DNA of 33,496 bases from Deltaproteobacteria bacterium. GTDB taxonomy: Bacteria > Desulfobacterota > Deferrimicrobia > Deferrimicrobiales > Deferrimicrobiaceae. The notes beneath the pieces were generated by a model. That model was not told the origin of the DNA and did not search any database. It worked only from the letters and a program-made list of their open reading frames with translations. Where the stretch lies: positions 1 to 33,496 of the forward strand of contig DAOUUI010000008.1 in NCBI GenBank assembly GCA_030668225.1, read 5' to 3'. Numbering within the stretch: the first letter of the stretch is position 1; each line of letters opens with the position of its first letter. The position numbers and the translations under genes were made by a program. Positions 15,218-22,662 of the stretch are shown here, piece after piece.

Positions 15218-17143
15218 ATGGACGGCAAACCCACGAACGGGAACCTTCCCGGGGGGAAGACCGAGGAAGAGACCGTGGAAACGAATGAGGATGGGAAGAC
15301 CGAAGGCGTAATCACCGAAGACGTAATACCCGAAGACGTAATACCCGAAGACGTAATACCCGAAGACGTAATACCCGAAGACGTAATACCCGAAGACGTA
15401 ATACCTGAAGACGTAATACCTGAAGACGTAAAAGCCGAAGACGAAAAGCCCGAAGAAGCAAAGCCGGAAGACGACTTCGGCAAGATGTTCGCGGAGAGCA
15501 TCGAGAACCCCGATGAGGGCGAGATCATTCACGGGGTGGTGATAAAAATCCTCAAAGAATACGTGGCAATCAACATCAACCGGAAGTCCGAGGGAATGCT
15601 CCCGCTCACAGACCTGACCGAGGAGGAGATGCAGACCCTCTCCCCCGGGGACCCCATCGACGTCATGGTCGAGCGGTACGACTCCTCGCAGGGATTCGTT
15701 CTCCTTTCGCGGGAGAAGGTCATACGGGTGCGGGTCTGGGACGAACTGCAGAAGGCGCACGAGGAAGGAAGCGCCGTCCAGGCAACGATCGTGGCAAAGG
15801 TGAAAGGCGGTTTCACGGCCGACATTGCGGGGATAAAGGCCTTCCTGCCGGGCAGCCAGGTGGACATCCGGCCCGTGCGGGACAACGATAGCGTGATCGG
15901 CCTCGAGGGGAAGTTCAAGGTCCTGAAGATCTCCCGAAAGAAAGCCAACGTCGTCGTCTCGCGGCGGTCCTACCTCGAGGAGGAGCGGGAGACCCAGAGG
16001 AAAGTCCTGCTCGACAGTGTGCGGGAAGGCGACGAGGTCGTGGCGAGGGTCAAAAACATCACCGACTACGGCGTCTTCATGGACCTGGGGGGCTTGGACG
16101 GGCTGATGCACATCACCGACATGGGCTACGGCAAGATCGTCCACCCGTCCCACGTCTGCAAGGTAGGTGACACGCTCAAGGTAAAAGTCATCCGGTTCGA
16201 CCGGGAGAGGGGGCGCATCTCCCTGGGGTTGAAGCAGATGCGGCCGGACCCCTGGCTCGATATCGAGGAGCGGTACCAGGTGGAGGAAAAGCTTACGGGC
16301 CGCGTCACGAACATCACCCGGTACGGCGCGTTCATCGAACTCGAGGAGGGCGTGGAGGGACTCCTCCACGTCTCCGAGATGTCCTGGAGCAAACGCCTCA
16401 AGGACCCTTCCGAGATCATGAAGCCGGGAGAAACCGTGGATGTCCAGGTCCTCAAGCTCGAGAAGGAGAACAAGAAGATCTCCCTCGGGTACAAGCAGCT
16501 CCTTCCCAACCCCTGGGACGAGCTCAAGACAGCGCATCCGGAGGGGACGGTGGTCGAGGGCGTGGTGAAGAACATCACCGATTTCGGCGCGTTCGTCGAC
16601 ATCGGGGAGGAGATCGACGGCCTTGTCCACATCTCCGACCTCTCCTGGAACCAGCGGGTCAAGCATCCCGGCGAGCTGCTCAAGAAAGGGGACAGGATAG
16701 AGGCGAAAGTCCTGAAGATCGACCCGCCGGCGCACAAGTTCTCGCTCGGGATCAAGCACCTGACCACGGACCCGTGGGAAGGGGTCGAGCGCCGGTTCAA
16801 AAAAGGCGACTCCGTATCCGGAAAGATCACCCGGGTGGCCGATTTCGGCGTCTTCGTGGAGCTCGCCGACAGCGTGGAGGGGCTCGTGCACGTTTCCGAG
16901 CTGTCACGGGAGAAGGTCGACTCGCCGAGCTCCCTGTTCAAGGAAGGGGACGAGGTGGGGGCTGTCGTGCTTTCCGTGGACCGCAACAACAAGAAGATCT
17001 CCTTGAGCATCCGTGCGTTTCAGGACGGGATGGATCGCAAGGACCTGGAATCGTATCTCTCCCCGAACTCCGAACCGCCGGAGGAGACAACGACCGCTTT
17101 CGGAGAAGCTCTCCGGGCCAAGCTGAACATCAACGAGGATTGA
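15218..17143 (+). CDS. rpsA: 30S ribosomal protein S1 with repeat-rich acidic N-terminal extension
   Basis: 641 residues. Six S1 (OB-fold) repeats run from about residue 105 to 610. The last four are the most canonical ([80 protein letters not shown]). It unwinds mRNA and docks it on the 30S subunit. Before the first S1 repeat is an unusual, very acidic extension of about 88 residues. It holds seven perfect EDVIP units (residues 34-68) and four decayed ones ([18 protein letters not shown]), encoded by a 15-bp tandem DNA repeat. The insert uses GTA and ATA codons that are otherwise scarce here. It is probably flexible and does not disturb the RNA-binding domains. Confidence 0.95.
   Translation: MDGKPTNGNLPGGKTEEETVETNEDGKTEGVITEDVIPEDVIPEDVIPEDVIPEDVIPEDVIPEDVIPEDVKAEDEKPEEAKPEDDFGKMFAESIENPDEGEIIHGVVIKILKEYVAININRKSEGMLPLTDLTEEEMQTLSPGDPIDVMVERYDSSQGFVLLSREKVIRVRVWDELQKAHEEGSAVQATIVAKVKGGFTADIAGIKAFLPGSQVDIRPVRDNDSVIGLEGKFKVLKISRKKANVVVSRRSYLEEERETQRKVLLDSVREGDEVVARVKNITDYGVFMDLGGLDGLMHITDMGYGKIVHPSHVCKVGDTLKVKVIRFDRERGRISLGLKQMRPDPWLDIEERYQVEEKLTGRVTNITRYGAFIELEEGVEGLLHVSEMSWSKRLKDPSEIMKPGETVDVQVLKLEKENKKISLGYKQLLPNPWDELKTAHPEGTVVEGVVKNITDFGAFVDIGEEIDGLVHISDLSWNQRVKHPGELLKKGDRIEAKVLKIDPPAHKFSLGIKHLTTDPWEGVERRFKKGDSVSGKITRVADFGVFVELADSVEGLVHVSELSREKVDSPSSLFKEGDEVGAVVLSVDRNNKKISLSIRAFQDGMDRKDLESYLSPNSEPPEETTTAFGEALRAKLNINED
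15317..15421 (+). repeat. 15-bp coding minisatellite, 7 copies, inside rpsA
   Basis: Seven tandem copies of GAAGACGTAATACCC or its one-base variant ending CCT, starting at 15317, 15332, 15347, 15362, 15377, 15392 and 15407. Four degenerate units follow to about 15475. The unit is a multiple of three, so copy-number changes keep the S1 frame. It encodes EDVIP. Confidence 0.97.
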
Positions 17144-17156
17144 TTCCGGAATCCGG

Positions 17157-18062
17157 ATGAGCGACCAGTTGTTTAACTACGACACACCGCGGCGGCGCCG
17201 CCCCTTCCTTCGCGGGTGCCTGATCGTCGTCCTCGTCATCGTGGGGTTCTTTGTCCTTCTCGCGGTCGGTTCGTCGACGGATTGGTTCTCCTTCGCGCGG
17301 GGGGATAAGGTCGCGGTGCTCCCGATCACCGGGCTGATCATCGATTCCGAGGCACCCATCGAGCAGTTCAAGAAATTCGTGGAGGACGATTCGGTAAAGG
17401 CGATCGTCCTCAGGATCAACACGCCGGGAGGGGGCGTGGGTCCCTCGCAGGAGATCCACGAGGAGGTCCGGAAGGTCCGCGGGAAGAAGGTGATCGTCGT
17501 GTCCATGGGGGCGGTGGCGGCCTCGGGGGGGTACCTGATCGCCTGCACCGCCGACAAGATCTTTGCCAACCCCGGGACGATCACCGGCTCGATCGGGGTC
17601 ATCATGAAGTTCGTGAACGTGGAGGACCTCGTCGCGAAGATCGGGGTCAAGGGTTTCGTGGTAAAAAGCGGCGAATTCAAGGACATCGGCTCTCCGTTGC
17701 GGAAGATGAAACCGGAGGAGAGGCAGCTTCTCCAGAGCGTCATCGACAACGTCCACTCCCAGTTCGTAGACGCTGTGGCCGAGGGGAGAAAGCTTGCGCG
17801 CGAGGACGTTCTGGCGATCGCGGACGGACGCGTCTTCTCCGGTGAGCAAGCGAAAGAACTGGGTCTGGTCGACAGGCTCGGCAACCTGGAAGACGCCATC
17901 GCGGAGGCGGGGAAGATGGCGAAGATCGAGGGAGAGCCCCGGGTCGTAACTCCGCCGAAGAAAAAGTTTTCCATATTCGAATTGCTAACGGATGAAGCGG
18001 AACGTATAATCTACGAGAAACTGAACGGAACGCAGATCCGACTCGACTACATAGCTCAATAA
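17157..18062 (+). CDS. sppA: Signal peptide peptidase SppA (36K type)
   Basis: 301 residues. A basic N-terminus (RRRRPFLRG) precedes one transmembrane helix (CLIVVLVIVGFFVLLAVG), giving a membrane-anchored serine protease of the ClpP/crotonase-like fold. It degrades leftover signal peptides. Motifs: NTPGGGVGPSQEI, the nucleophile Ser in MGAVAASGGYLIA, NPGTITGSIGV, and the general-base Lys in KSGEFKDIGSP. The size fits the short Ser/Lys-dyad form found in many bacteria. The Shine-Dalgarno is poor: GAGGA is 17 bases upstream, and a perfect 12-base palindrome (17142-17153) lies between it and the ATG. Translation may therefore depend on coupling to rpsA. A strong promoter for ihfB is embedded in its 3' end. 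Confidence 0.93.
   Translation: MSDQLFNYDTPRRRRPFLRGCLIVVLVIVGFFVLLAVGSSTDWFSFARGDKVAVLPITGLIIDSEAPIEQFKKFVEDDSVKAIVLRINTPGGGVGPSQEIHEEVRKVRGKKVIVVSMGAVAASGGYLIACTADKIFANPGTITGSIGVIMKFVNVEDLVAKIGVKGFVVKSGEFKDIGSPLRKMKPEERQLLQSVIDNVHSQFVDAVAEGRKLAREDVLAIADGRVFSGEQAKELGLVDRLGNLEDAIAEAGKMAKIEGEPRVVTPPKKKFSIFELLTDEAERIIYEKLNGTQIRLDYIAQ
17982..18010 (+). promoter_or_regulatory. Strong sigma70 promoter for ihfB, inside sppA
   Basis: TTGCTA (17982-17987), exactly 17 bases, and a perfect TATAAT (18005-18010). Transcription would begin near 18017, about 65 bases before the ihfB start, so ihfB and the genes behind it can be expressed apart from rpsA-sppA. Confidence 0.65.
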
Positions 18063-18083
18063 CATACCCGGAGGGGAATGAGG

Positions 18084-18362
18084 ATGACGAAAAGCGATCT
18101 CGTGCAAACGCTGTCGGAGAAAATATCCACCTTGACCAAGAAGGAGTGCGAGGTCATCGTGGACACGGTCTTCCAGAACATGAGGTCCGCCCTGCATCGG
18201 GGAGAGAAGATCGAGATCCGGGGCTTCGGCAGCTTTACCGTTCGCGTCCGCCGGGCCAAGGAGGGGCGCAACCCCAAGACCGGGGAAAAAGTCTCCATTC
18301 CGGAAAAGCGGATTCCCTTCTTCAAAGTAGGCAAGGAACTGCGGGAACTGGTCAACCGCTGA
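18084..18362 (+). CDS. ihfB: Integration host factor beta subunit-like DNA-bending protein
   Basis: 92 residues from the second ATG (MTKSDLVQTL), which is 8 bases after GGAGGGG. The ATG at 18078 is too close to that site. It belongs to the HU/IHF family: two N-terminal helices, then the DNA-binding beta arm with GEKIEIRGFGSFTVR, RRAKEGRNPKTGE and the intercalating Pro region. The C-terminus (RIPFFKVGKELRELVN) is IHF-like. RGFGSF with NPKTGE is shared with HU, so the beta-subunit call rests on the MTKSDL start and on the position after rpsA-sppA, where ihfB/himD is common. It shapes nucleoid structure and regulatory complexes, with an IhfA partner encoded elsewhere. Confidence 0.85.
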   Translation: MTKSDLVQTLSEKISTLTKKECEVIVDTVFQNMRSALHRGEKIEIRGFGSFTVRVRRAKEGRNPKTGEKVSIPEKRIPFFKVGKELRELVNR

Positions 18363-18371
18363 CCTCTATCC

Positions 18372-18866
18372 ATGGAAAGGATGTATTCTCCCTGGCGGAT
18401 GGAGTATATCCGGGGAGGCGGTTCAGGCGGAGCCCGGTGCATCTTCTGCATCGGTGAGGAAGACCGGGGGGACCCCGAACGTCTGATCCTGGGCATCTAT
18501 CGGAACACCCTCGCGATCGGCAACCGGTACCCCTACAATAACGGGCATGTGCTTCTCGCCCCCCGCCGCCATGTCTCCGAACTGACTCTCCTGTCGGCGG
18601 AGGAGCGCGGGGAGCTCATCTCCCTCGTCGCGCTGGGGACGCAGGTTCTGGCAGAAGAGTACTCCCCGGAAGGGTTCAACGTGGGGATGAACCTCGGGAA
18701 GGTCGCCGGGGCGGGGATTGTCGACCATCTGCACATCCACCTCATTCCCCGCTGGGGCGGGGACACCAACTTCATGACATCCGTCATGTCGACGCGCGTC
18801 CTTCCCGAGTCGCTTTCGCAGACGCACGACCGGCTGTCGGCCCGGTTCGGGACGCTAACGCCTTAA
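18372..18866 (+). CDS. HIT-family nucleotide hydrolase/transferase
   Basis: 164 residues. It begins SPWRMEYIRGG, then the zinc-binding CIFC and the NGHVLLAPRRHV strand, and ends with the histidine triad HLHIHLIPRW. The N-terminal SPWRMEYI and CxxC place it with the bacterial Ap4A phosphorylase / adenylyltransferase-like HIT proteins, which act on dinucleoside polyphosphates or adenylyl conjugates. The exact substrate cannot be read from sequence. The start at 18372 has little Shine-Dalgarno but matches the usual N-terminus of the family. It follows ihfB by 9 bases and precedes mutS by 25. Confidence 0.88.
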   Translation: MERMYSPWRMEYIRGGGSGGARCIFCIGEEDRGDPERLILGIYRNTLAIGNRYPYNNGHVLLAPRRHVSELTLLSAEERGELISLVALGTQVLAEEYSPEGFNVGMNLGKVAGAGIVDHLHIHLIPRWGGDTNFMTSVMSTRVLPESLSQTHDRLSARFGTLTP

Positions 18867-18891
18867 CGCCACACGGTTTTCCGGAAGGAAG

Positions 18892-21504
18892 ATGTCGACC
18901 CAGCTCACTCCCGCAATGCGGCAGTACGTGGAGATCAAGTCCCGGTACCGGGACTGCATCCTCTTCTTCCGCATGGGCGATTTCTACGAGATGTTCTTCG
19001 AGGACGCCATCCGGGCCTCCCGCCTGCTCGACATTGCGCTCACCTCCCGCGACAAGGAGGCGAACATCCCGATGTGCGGGATCCCGTACCACGCCCGCAA
19101 CGCCTATCTCTCGAAACTGATCCAGCAGGGGTGCAAGGTGGCGATCTGCGAGCAGTTCGAGGAATCGGGGGGCCGCGGGCTGTTCCGCCGGGAGGTGACG
19201 GAGGTCGTGACGCCGGGTCTGGTCTTCCAGGAGGAATGCCTGGACGCGCGGGGGAACAACTTTCTGGCTGCCGCGCGGTTCCTACCCCCCTTTGCGTACG
19301 CGGCCCTGGACGCCACGACGGGGGAGTTCTTCTACGAGGCATGCGCCTCGGGGGAAGGGCTGGCCGACGCCCTGTATCTTCTGTCCCCCGCCGAGTTCGT
19401 CTTCCTGGAAGGGGAGGGGATGCCGCTTCCCGAGGTGGCCGGCGGGACGAAGGGGAGGCTCGGGCGGATCGTGGAGGGGAAGCTTACCACCTCGCTCTCT
19501 CTCGCGTCGGTCGACGACTTCCACGTCCCGGAAGGACTTACGGGGATGCCGGGGGGGGATCACCCGGCGCACGGCGTGGTGCGCGCAGCCCTGTACTACC
19601 TCCACCTGCACCAGCCCGCGGCGCTCGCGGAGATCTCGCGGGTTTCCGAGAAAGAGGGGCGGCAGTACCTGGCGATGGACGAGACCGCGGTCCGGACCCT
19701 CGAGGTCTTCTCCACCCTGTCCGGGGAGCGCAGAGGGAGCCTCCTGTGGGCGGTGGACCGGACCAGGACGCCGATGGGGGCAAGGCTGCTTCGCGCCTGG
19801 CTCTCCGCCCCCCTGGTGGACGCGGGGAAAGTCGGGGAAAGACACGAGGCGGTGGCCGAGCTCGTGGAGGCCCCCGCGGACCGCAGGGACATGGGCGAGC
19901 GTCTTTCCGGGATGGCCGACCTCTCCCGGCTGGCCTCCCGGCTTGCCCAGGACCGGTCGGGCCCGAGGGACGTCGTCGCCCTGGCATCTGCACTGGAGAT
20001 TCTCCCCGGCATCCGGGAGCTGCTGGGCACGGCGGTCTCGCCGCTGCTTCTAGGGGGCCGGGACCGGCTGGGAGACCACGGGGAGGCGGTCGGAAAGATC
20101 TTCGCGGCCTTGCACGACCAGGCGCCCGCGGGGATGAAGGACGGAAACGTAATCCGCCCGGGCTACGACCCGCGCGTCGACGAGCTCACGCACCTGCTCA
20201 CCCACGGGAAGGGGATGCTCGCCGAGATGGAGGTCAGGGAGCGAGAGCGGACCGGGATCCCGAATCTGAAAGTCCGTTACAACCGCGTCTTCGGATATTA
20301 CCTCGAGGTGTCGCGCTCCCACCTCGAACGGGTGCCGGACGACTACATCCGGAAACAGACCCTGGTGAACGCGGAACGGTACATCACGCCGGAACTGAAA
20401 GAGTTCGAAGCGAAGGTGCTGCGCGCCGAGGAGGAGCGAAACGCAAGGGAGGAGGAGCTCTTCCTGGCGCTGCGGGAGTCGCTGAAAGGGTACCTGCCGG
20501 ACATCACCCGGGGCGCGGAAGCGGTAGCCGAGATCGACGTTCTCCTGTCGTTCGCGGACCTGGCCGCCGCGAACGCCTACTGCAGGCCGGTCGTAAACTC
20601 GGGGCGGGACATCGTCATCGAGAACGGAAGGCACCCCATGGTCGAGAAGATCCTCGGCCGCCACGCCTTCGTCCCCAACGACTGCCGGCTCGACCCCCGG
20701 GAGATCCAGGTCGCCCTGGTCACCGGGCCCAACATGGCCGGCAAGTCCACCTACATACGGCAGGTGGCGCTGATCGTCCTTCTGGCACACGCGGGCTCCT
20801 TCGTCCCCGCGGACAACGCGGAGATCGGCGTGGTCGACCGGATCTTCACCCGCATCGGTGCGTCCGACGACCTCTCCCGGGGGGAGAGCACCTTCATGGT
20901 GGAGATGCGGGAAACCTCGCGGATCCTGTCCGGACTTACGGAGCGCACGCTCGTCGTCCTGGACGAGGTGGGGAGGGGAACAAGCACCTTCGACGGACTC
21001 TCCATCGCCTGGGCGGTGGCGGAGTATCTCCATGAATCCGAGCATCTTCCCAAGGTGCTCTTCGCCACGCACTTCCACGAGCTTACCGACATCGCGAGGA
21101 CCTCGCCCCGTGCCAGGAACTTCCACGTCTCCGTCCGGGAGTGGCAGGGGGAGATCGTCTTCCTGCGGCGCATCGACGAAGGCAGCGCAAGCAAGTCGTA
21201 CGGAATCCAGGTGGCGCGACTGGCCGGCCTGCCCGACCAGGTGATCGCACGGGCCCGAGAAATTTTGAAAAACCTCGAATCCGCCGAGTATAATGAATAC
21301 GGGCTGCCCAGTATTGCCGGGCCGGACGCCGCGGGGAGCGTGGATGCGAGCCAGATGGAGCTTTTCGGGGGGCGCAGGGTCGGAACGGACGAAGGCGCCG
21401 TGCTCGAGGAGATCCGGAAGGCCGACGTAGAGCGGTTGTCGCCCATGGACGCGCTCCTGCACCTTGCGGCGTGGAAAGAGAGGTTATCAAAGGAAAAACG
21501 GTGA
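18892..21504 (+). CDS. mutS: DNA mismatch repair protein MutS
   Basis: 870 residues, ATG after GGAAGGAAG. Complete MutS1: the mismatch-reading FYE (F31, E33 in MGDFYEMFF), connector, lever and clamp domains, then the ATPase with Walker A GPNMAGKST (612-620), DDLSRGESTFMVEM, Walker B LVVLDEVGRGTSTFDG and FATHFHEL. A QMELF sequence (821-825) near the C-terminus matches the sliding-clamp-binding motif. It recognises mismatches and small loops and recruits MutL, which is encoded in the same window. Its last four bases overlap the amidase start (GTGA), and a promoter for that gene lies in its 3' end. Confidence 0.97.
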   Translation: MSTQLTPAMRQYVEIKSRYRDCILFFRMGDFYEMFFEDAIRASRLLDIALTSRDKEANIPMCGIPYHARNAYLSKLIQQGCKVAICEQFEESGGRGLFRREVTEVVTPGLVFQEECLDARGNNFLAAARFLPPFAYAALDATTGEFFYEACASGEGLADALYLLSPAEFVFLEGEGMPLPEVAGGTKGRLGRIVEGKLTTSLSLASVDDFHVPEGLTGMPGGDHPAHGVVRAALYYLHLHQPAALAEISRVSEKEGRQYLAMDETAVRTLEVFSTLSGERRGSLLWAVDRTRTPMGARLLRAWLSAPLVDAGKVGERHEAVAELVEAPADRRDMGERLSGMADLSRLASRLAQDRSGPRDVVALASALEILPGIRELLGTAVSPLLLGGRDRLGDHGEAVGKIFAALHDQAPAGMKDGNVIRPGYDPRVDELTHLLTHGKGMLAEMEVRERERTGIPNLKVRYNRVFGYYLEVSRSHLERVPDDYIRKQTLVNAERYITPELKEFEAKVLRAEEERNAREEELFLALRESLKGYLPDITRGAEAVAEIDVLLSFADLAAANAYCRPVVNSGRDIVIENGRHPMVEKILGRHAFVPNDCRLDPREIQVALVTGPNMAGKSTYIRQVALIVLLAHAGSFVPADNAEIGVVDRIFTRIGASDDLSRGESTFMVEMRETSRILSGLTERTLVVLDEVGRGTSTFDGLSIAWAVAEYLHESEHLPKVLFATHFHELTDIARTSPRARNFHVSVREWQGEIVFLRRIDEGSASKSYGIQVARLAGLPDQVIARAREILKNLESAEYNEYGLPSIAGPDAAGSVDASQMELFGGRRVGTDEGAVLEEIRKADVERLSPMDALLHLAAWKERLSKEKR
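21265..21294 (+). promoter_or_regulatory. Strong sigma70 promoter inside mutS for the amiC-glnD group
   Basis: TTGAAA (21265-21270, 5/6), 18 bases, and a perfect TATAAT (21289-21294). It would start transcription near 21301, about 200 bases before the amidase, allowing expression independent of mutS. Confidence 0.55.
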
Positions 21505-22652
21505 GTTCCCTCACCCGCCATCTGATCGCGGCCGGTATCGCCGCCTTCCTGTTGTATCCATCATACGTGTCGCCTTCTCCCGCCCGCCCTGCCGTGGTGC
21601 GCGATATCCGCCACTGGACGAACGAGGAATATACCCGCGTCGTCATCGACCTCGAAGGGGAGGCGAAGTACGAGGCGAACTTTTTGCCCGCCGACCCCGT
21701 GAGGAAGCTGCCTGCCCGTATCTTCATCGATATCGAGAAGGCGACCCTTCGCGACGAGATCATCAGGCACCCTCGGGAGGTACGCAACGGACTCCTCACC
21801 CGCGTCCGCGCCGGCCGGTTTCGGGCGGGCGTGGTGCGCGTCGTCATCGACCTCGAGAGGGAGAGCGGGTACCGCGCGTTCGACCTTTCCAACCCCTCCC
21901 GGATCATCGTGGACGTCGAAGGGAGGTCAGAGGCCAGGAATCGCCCCGTGCTCCCCGATGCGCCCGGGAAGATCGTCGTCATGATCGATCCGGGCCATGG
22001 GGGGAAGGACCCGGGGGCGACCGGCCCCACGGGTCTCAGGGAAAAAGACGTCGTGCTTGCGATCGGGCGGATGGTCCGGCAGAAGCTGTCCCGCCTCCCC
22101 GGGTTCGACGTGCGCATGACCCGGGACTCCGATGTGTTCATCCCGCTCGAAGAGCGGACCGGGATGGCCAACGAGACAAACGCGGACATCTTCGTGTCGC
22201 TTCACATCAACGCGAGCAGGAACCGGAAGGCCAGAGGGGTCTCCACCTATGTCTTGAGCCGCGCCTCCGACAAGGAAGCGCTGGTTCTGGCCGCCCGCGA
22301 GAACGGTGTCTCCGTGAAGAAACTCTCCGAGGTCAGGTTCATCATCGACGATCTGTCCCTCTATGGAAGGAAAAAGGAGTCGCTCAAGCTCGCCAAGACC
22401 GTAAACGACACCATCGTCCGGAACATCAAGAGGCGGCACGGCCCCGTCCACAACCTGGGGCTGAAGCAGGCCCCCTTCTACGTCCTGGTGGGGGCCCGGA
22501 TGACGGCGGTCCTCGTGGAGACCTCCTTCATCAGCAACCGGAGCGAAGAGAAACGGTTGCGCCGCCGCAGTTACCTGGAGACGATCGCCGACAGCGTGGT
22601 GGAGGCCATCCGGTACTATGGGGAAAACGGCGCGCTGGCCCGCGCGGGCTAG
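21501..22652 (+). CDS. amiC: Secreted N-acetylmuramoyl-L-alanine amidase (AMIN + Amidase_3)
   Basis: 383 residues from a GTG overlapping the mutS stop, with AAAGGA 7 bases before it. An ATG 30 bases earlier is in frame but gives a poorer signal peptide. Signal peptide: HLIAAGIAAFLLYPSYVSPSPA. One AMIN domain follows (about 40-145; RHWTNEEYTRVVIDL, then VVRVVIDLERES), which targets septal peptidoglycan. The zinc amidase comes next: IDPGHGGKDPGA (His ligand), LREKDVVL (Glu ligand), FVSLHINAS (His ligand) and VETSFISNRSEE (catalytic Glu). It cleaves the bond between MurNAc and L-Ala in the periplasm to separate daughter cells. The symbol amiC is by similarity; it could be labelled amiA or amiB. 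Confidence 0.9.
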   Translation: MSSLTRHLIAAGIAAFLLYPSYVSPSPARPAVVRDIRHWTNEEYTRVVIDLEGEAKYEANFLPADPVRKLPARIFIDIEKATLRDEIIRHPREVRNGLLTRVRAGRFRAGVVRVVIDLERESGYRAFDLSNPSRIIVDVEGRSEARNRPVLPDAPGKIVVMIDPGHGGKDPGATGPTGLREKDVVLAIGRMVRQKLSRLPGFDVRMTRDSDVFIPLEERTGMANETNADIFVSLHINASRNRKARGVSTYVLSRASDKEALVLAARENGVSVKKLSEVRFIIDDLSLYGRKKESLKLAKTVNDTIVRNIKRRHGPVHNLGLKQAPFYVLVGARMTAVLVETSFISNRSEEKRLRRRSYLETIADSVVEAIRYYGENGALARAG

Positions 22653-22662
22653 GGAGAGCCCC

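Noticed and set aside
15302-15475. Tandem repeat considered as a CRISPR array
   Set aside because: The unit is 15 bp with no spacers, lies inside an expressed S1 frame and encodes EDVIP throughout.
6387-21504. mutL and mutS in one window as a dedicated mismatch-repair island
   Set aside because: They are 10.8 kb apart with unrelated housekeeping operons between and separate promoters, so the linkage is probably incidental.
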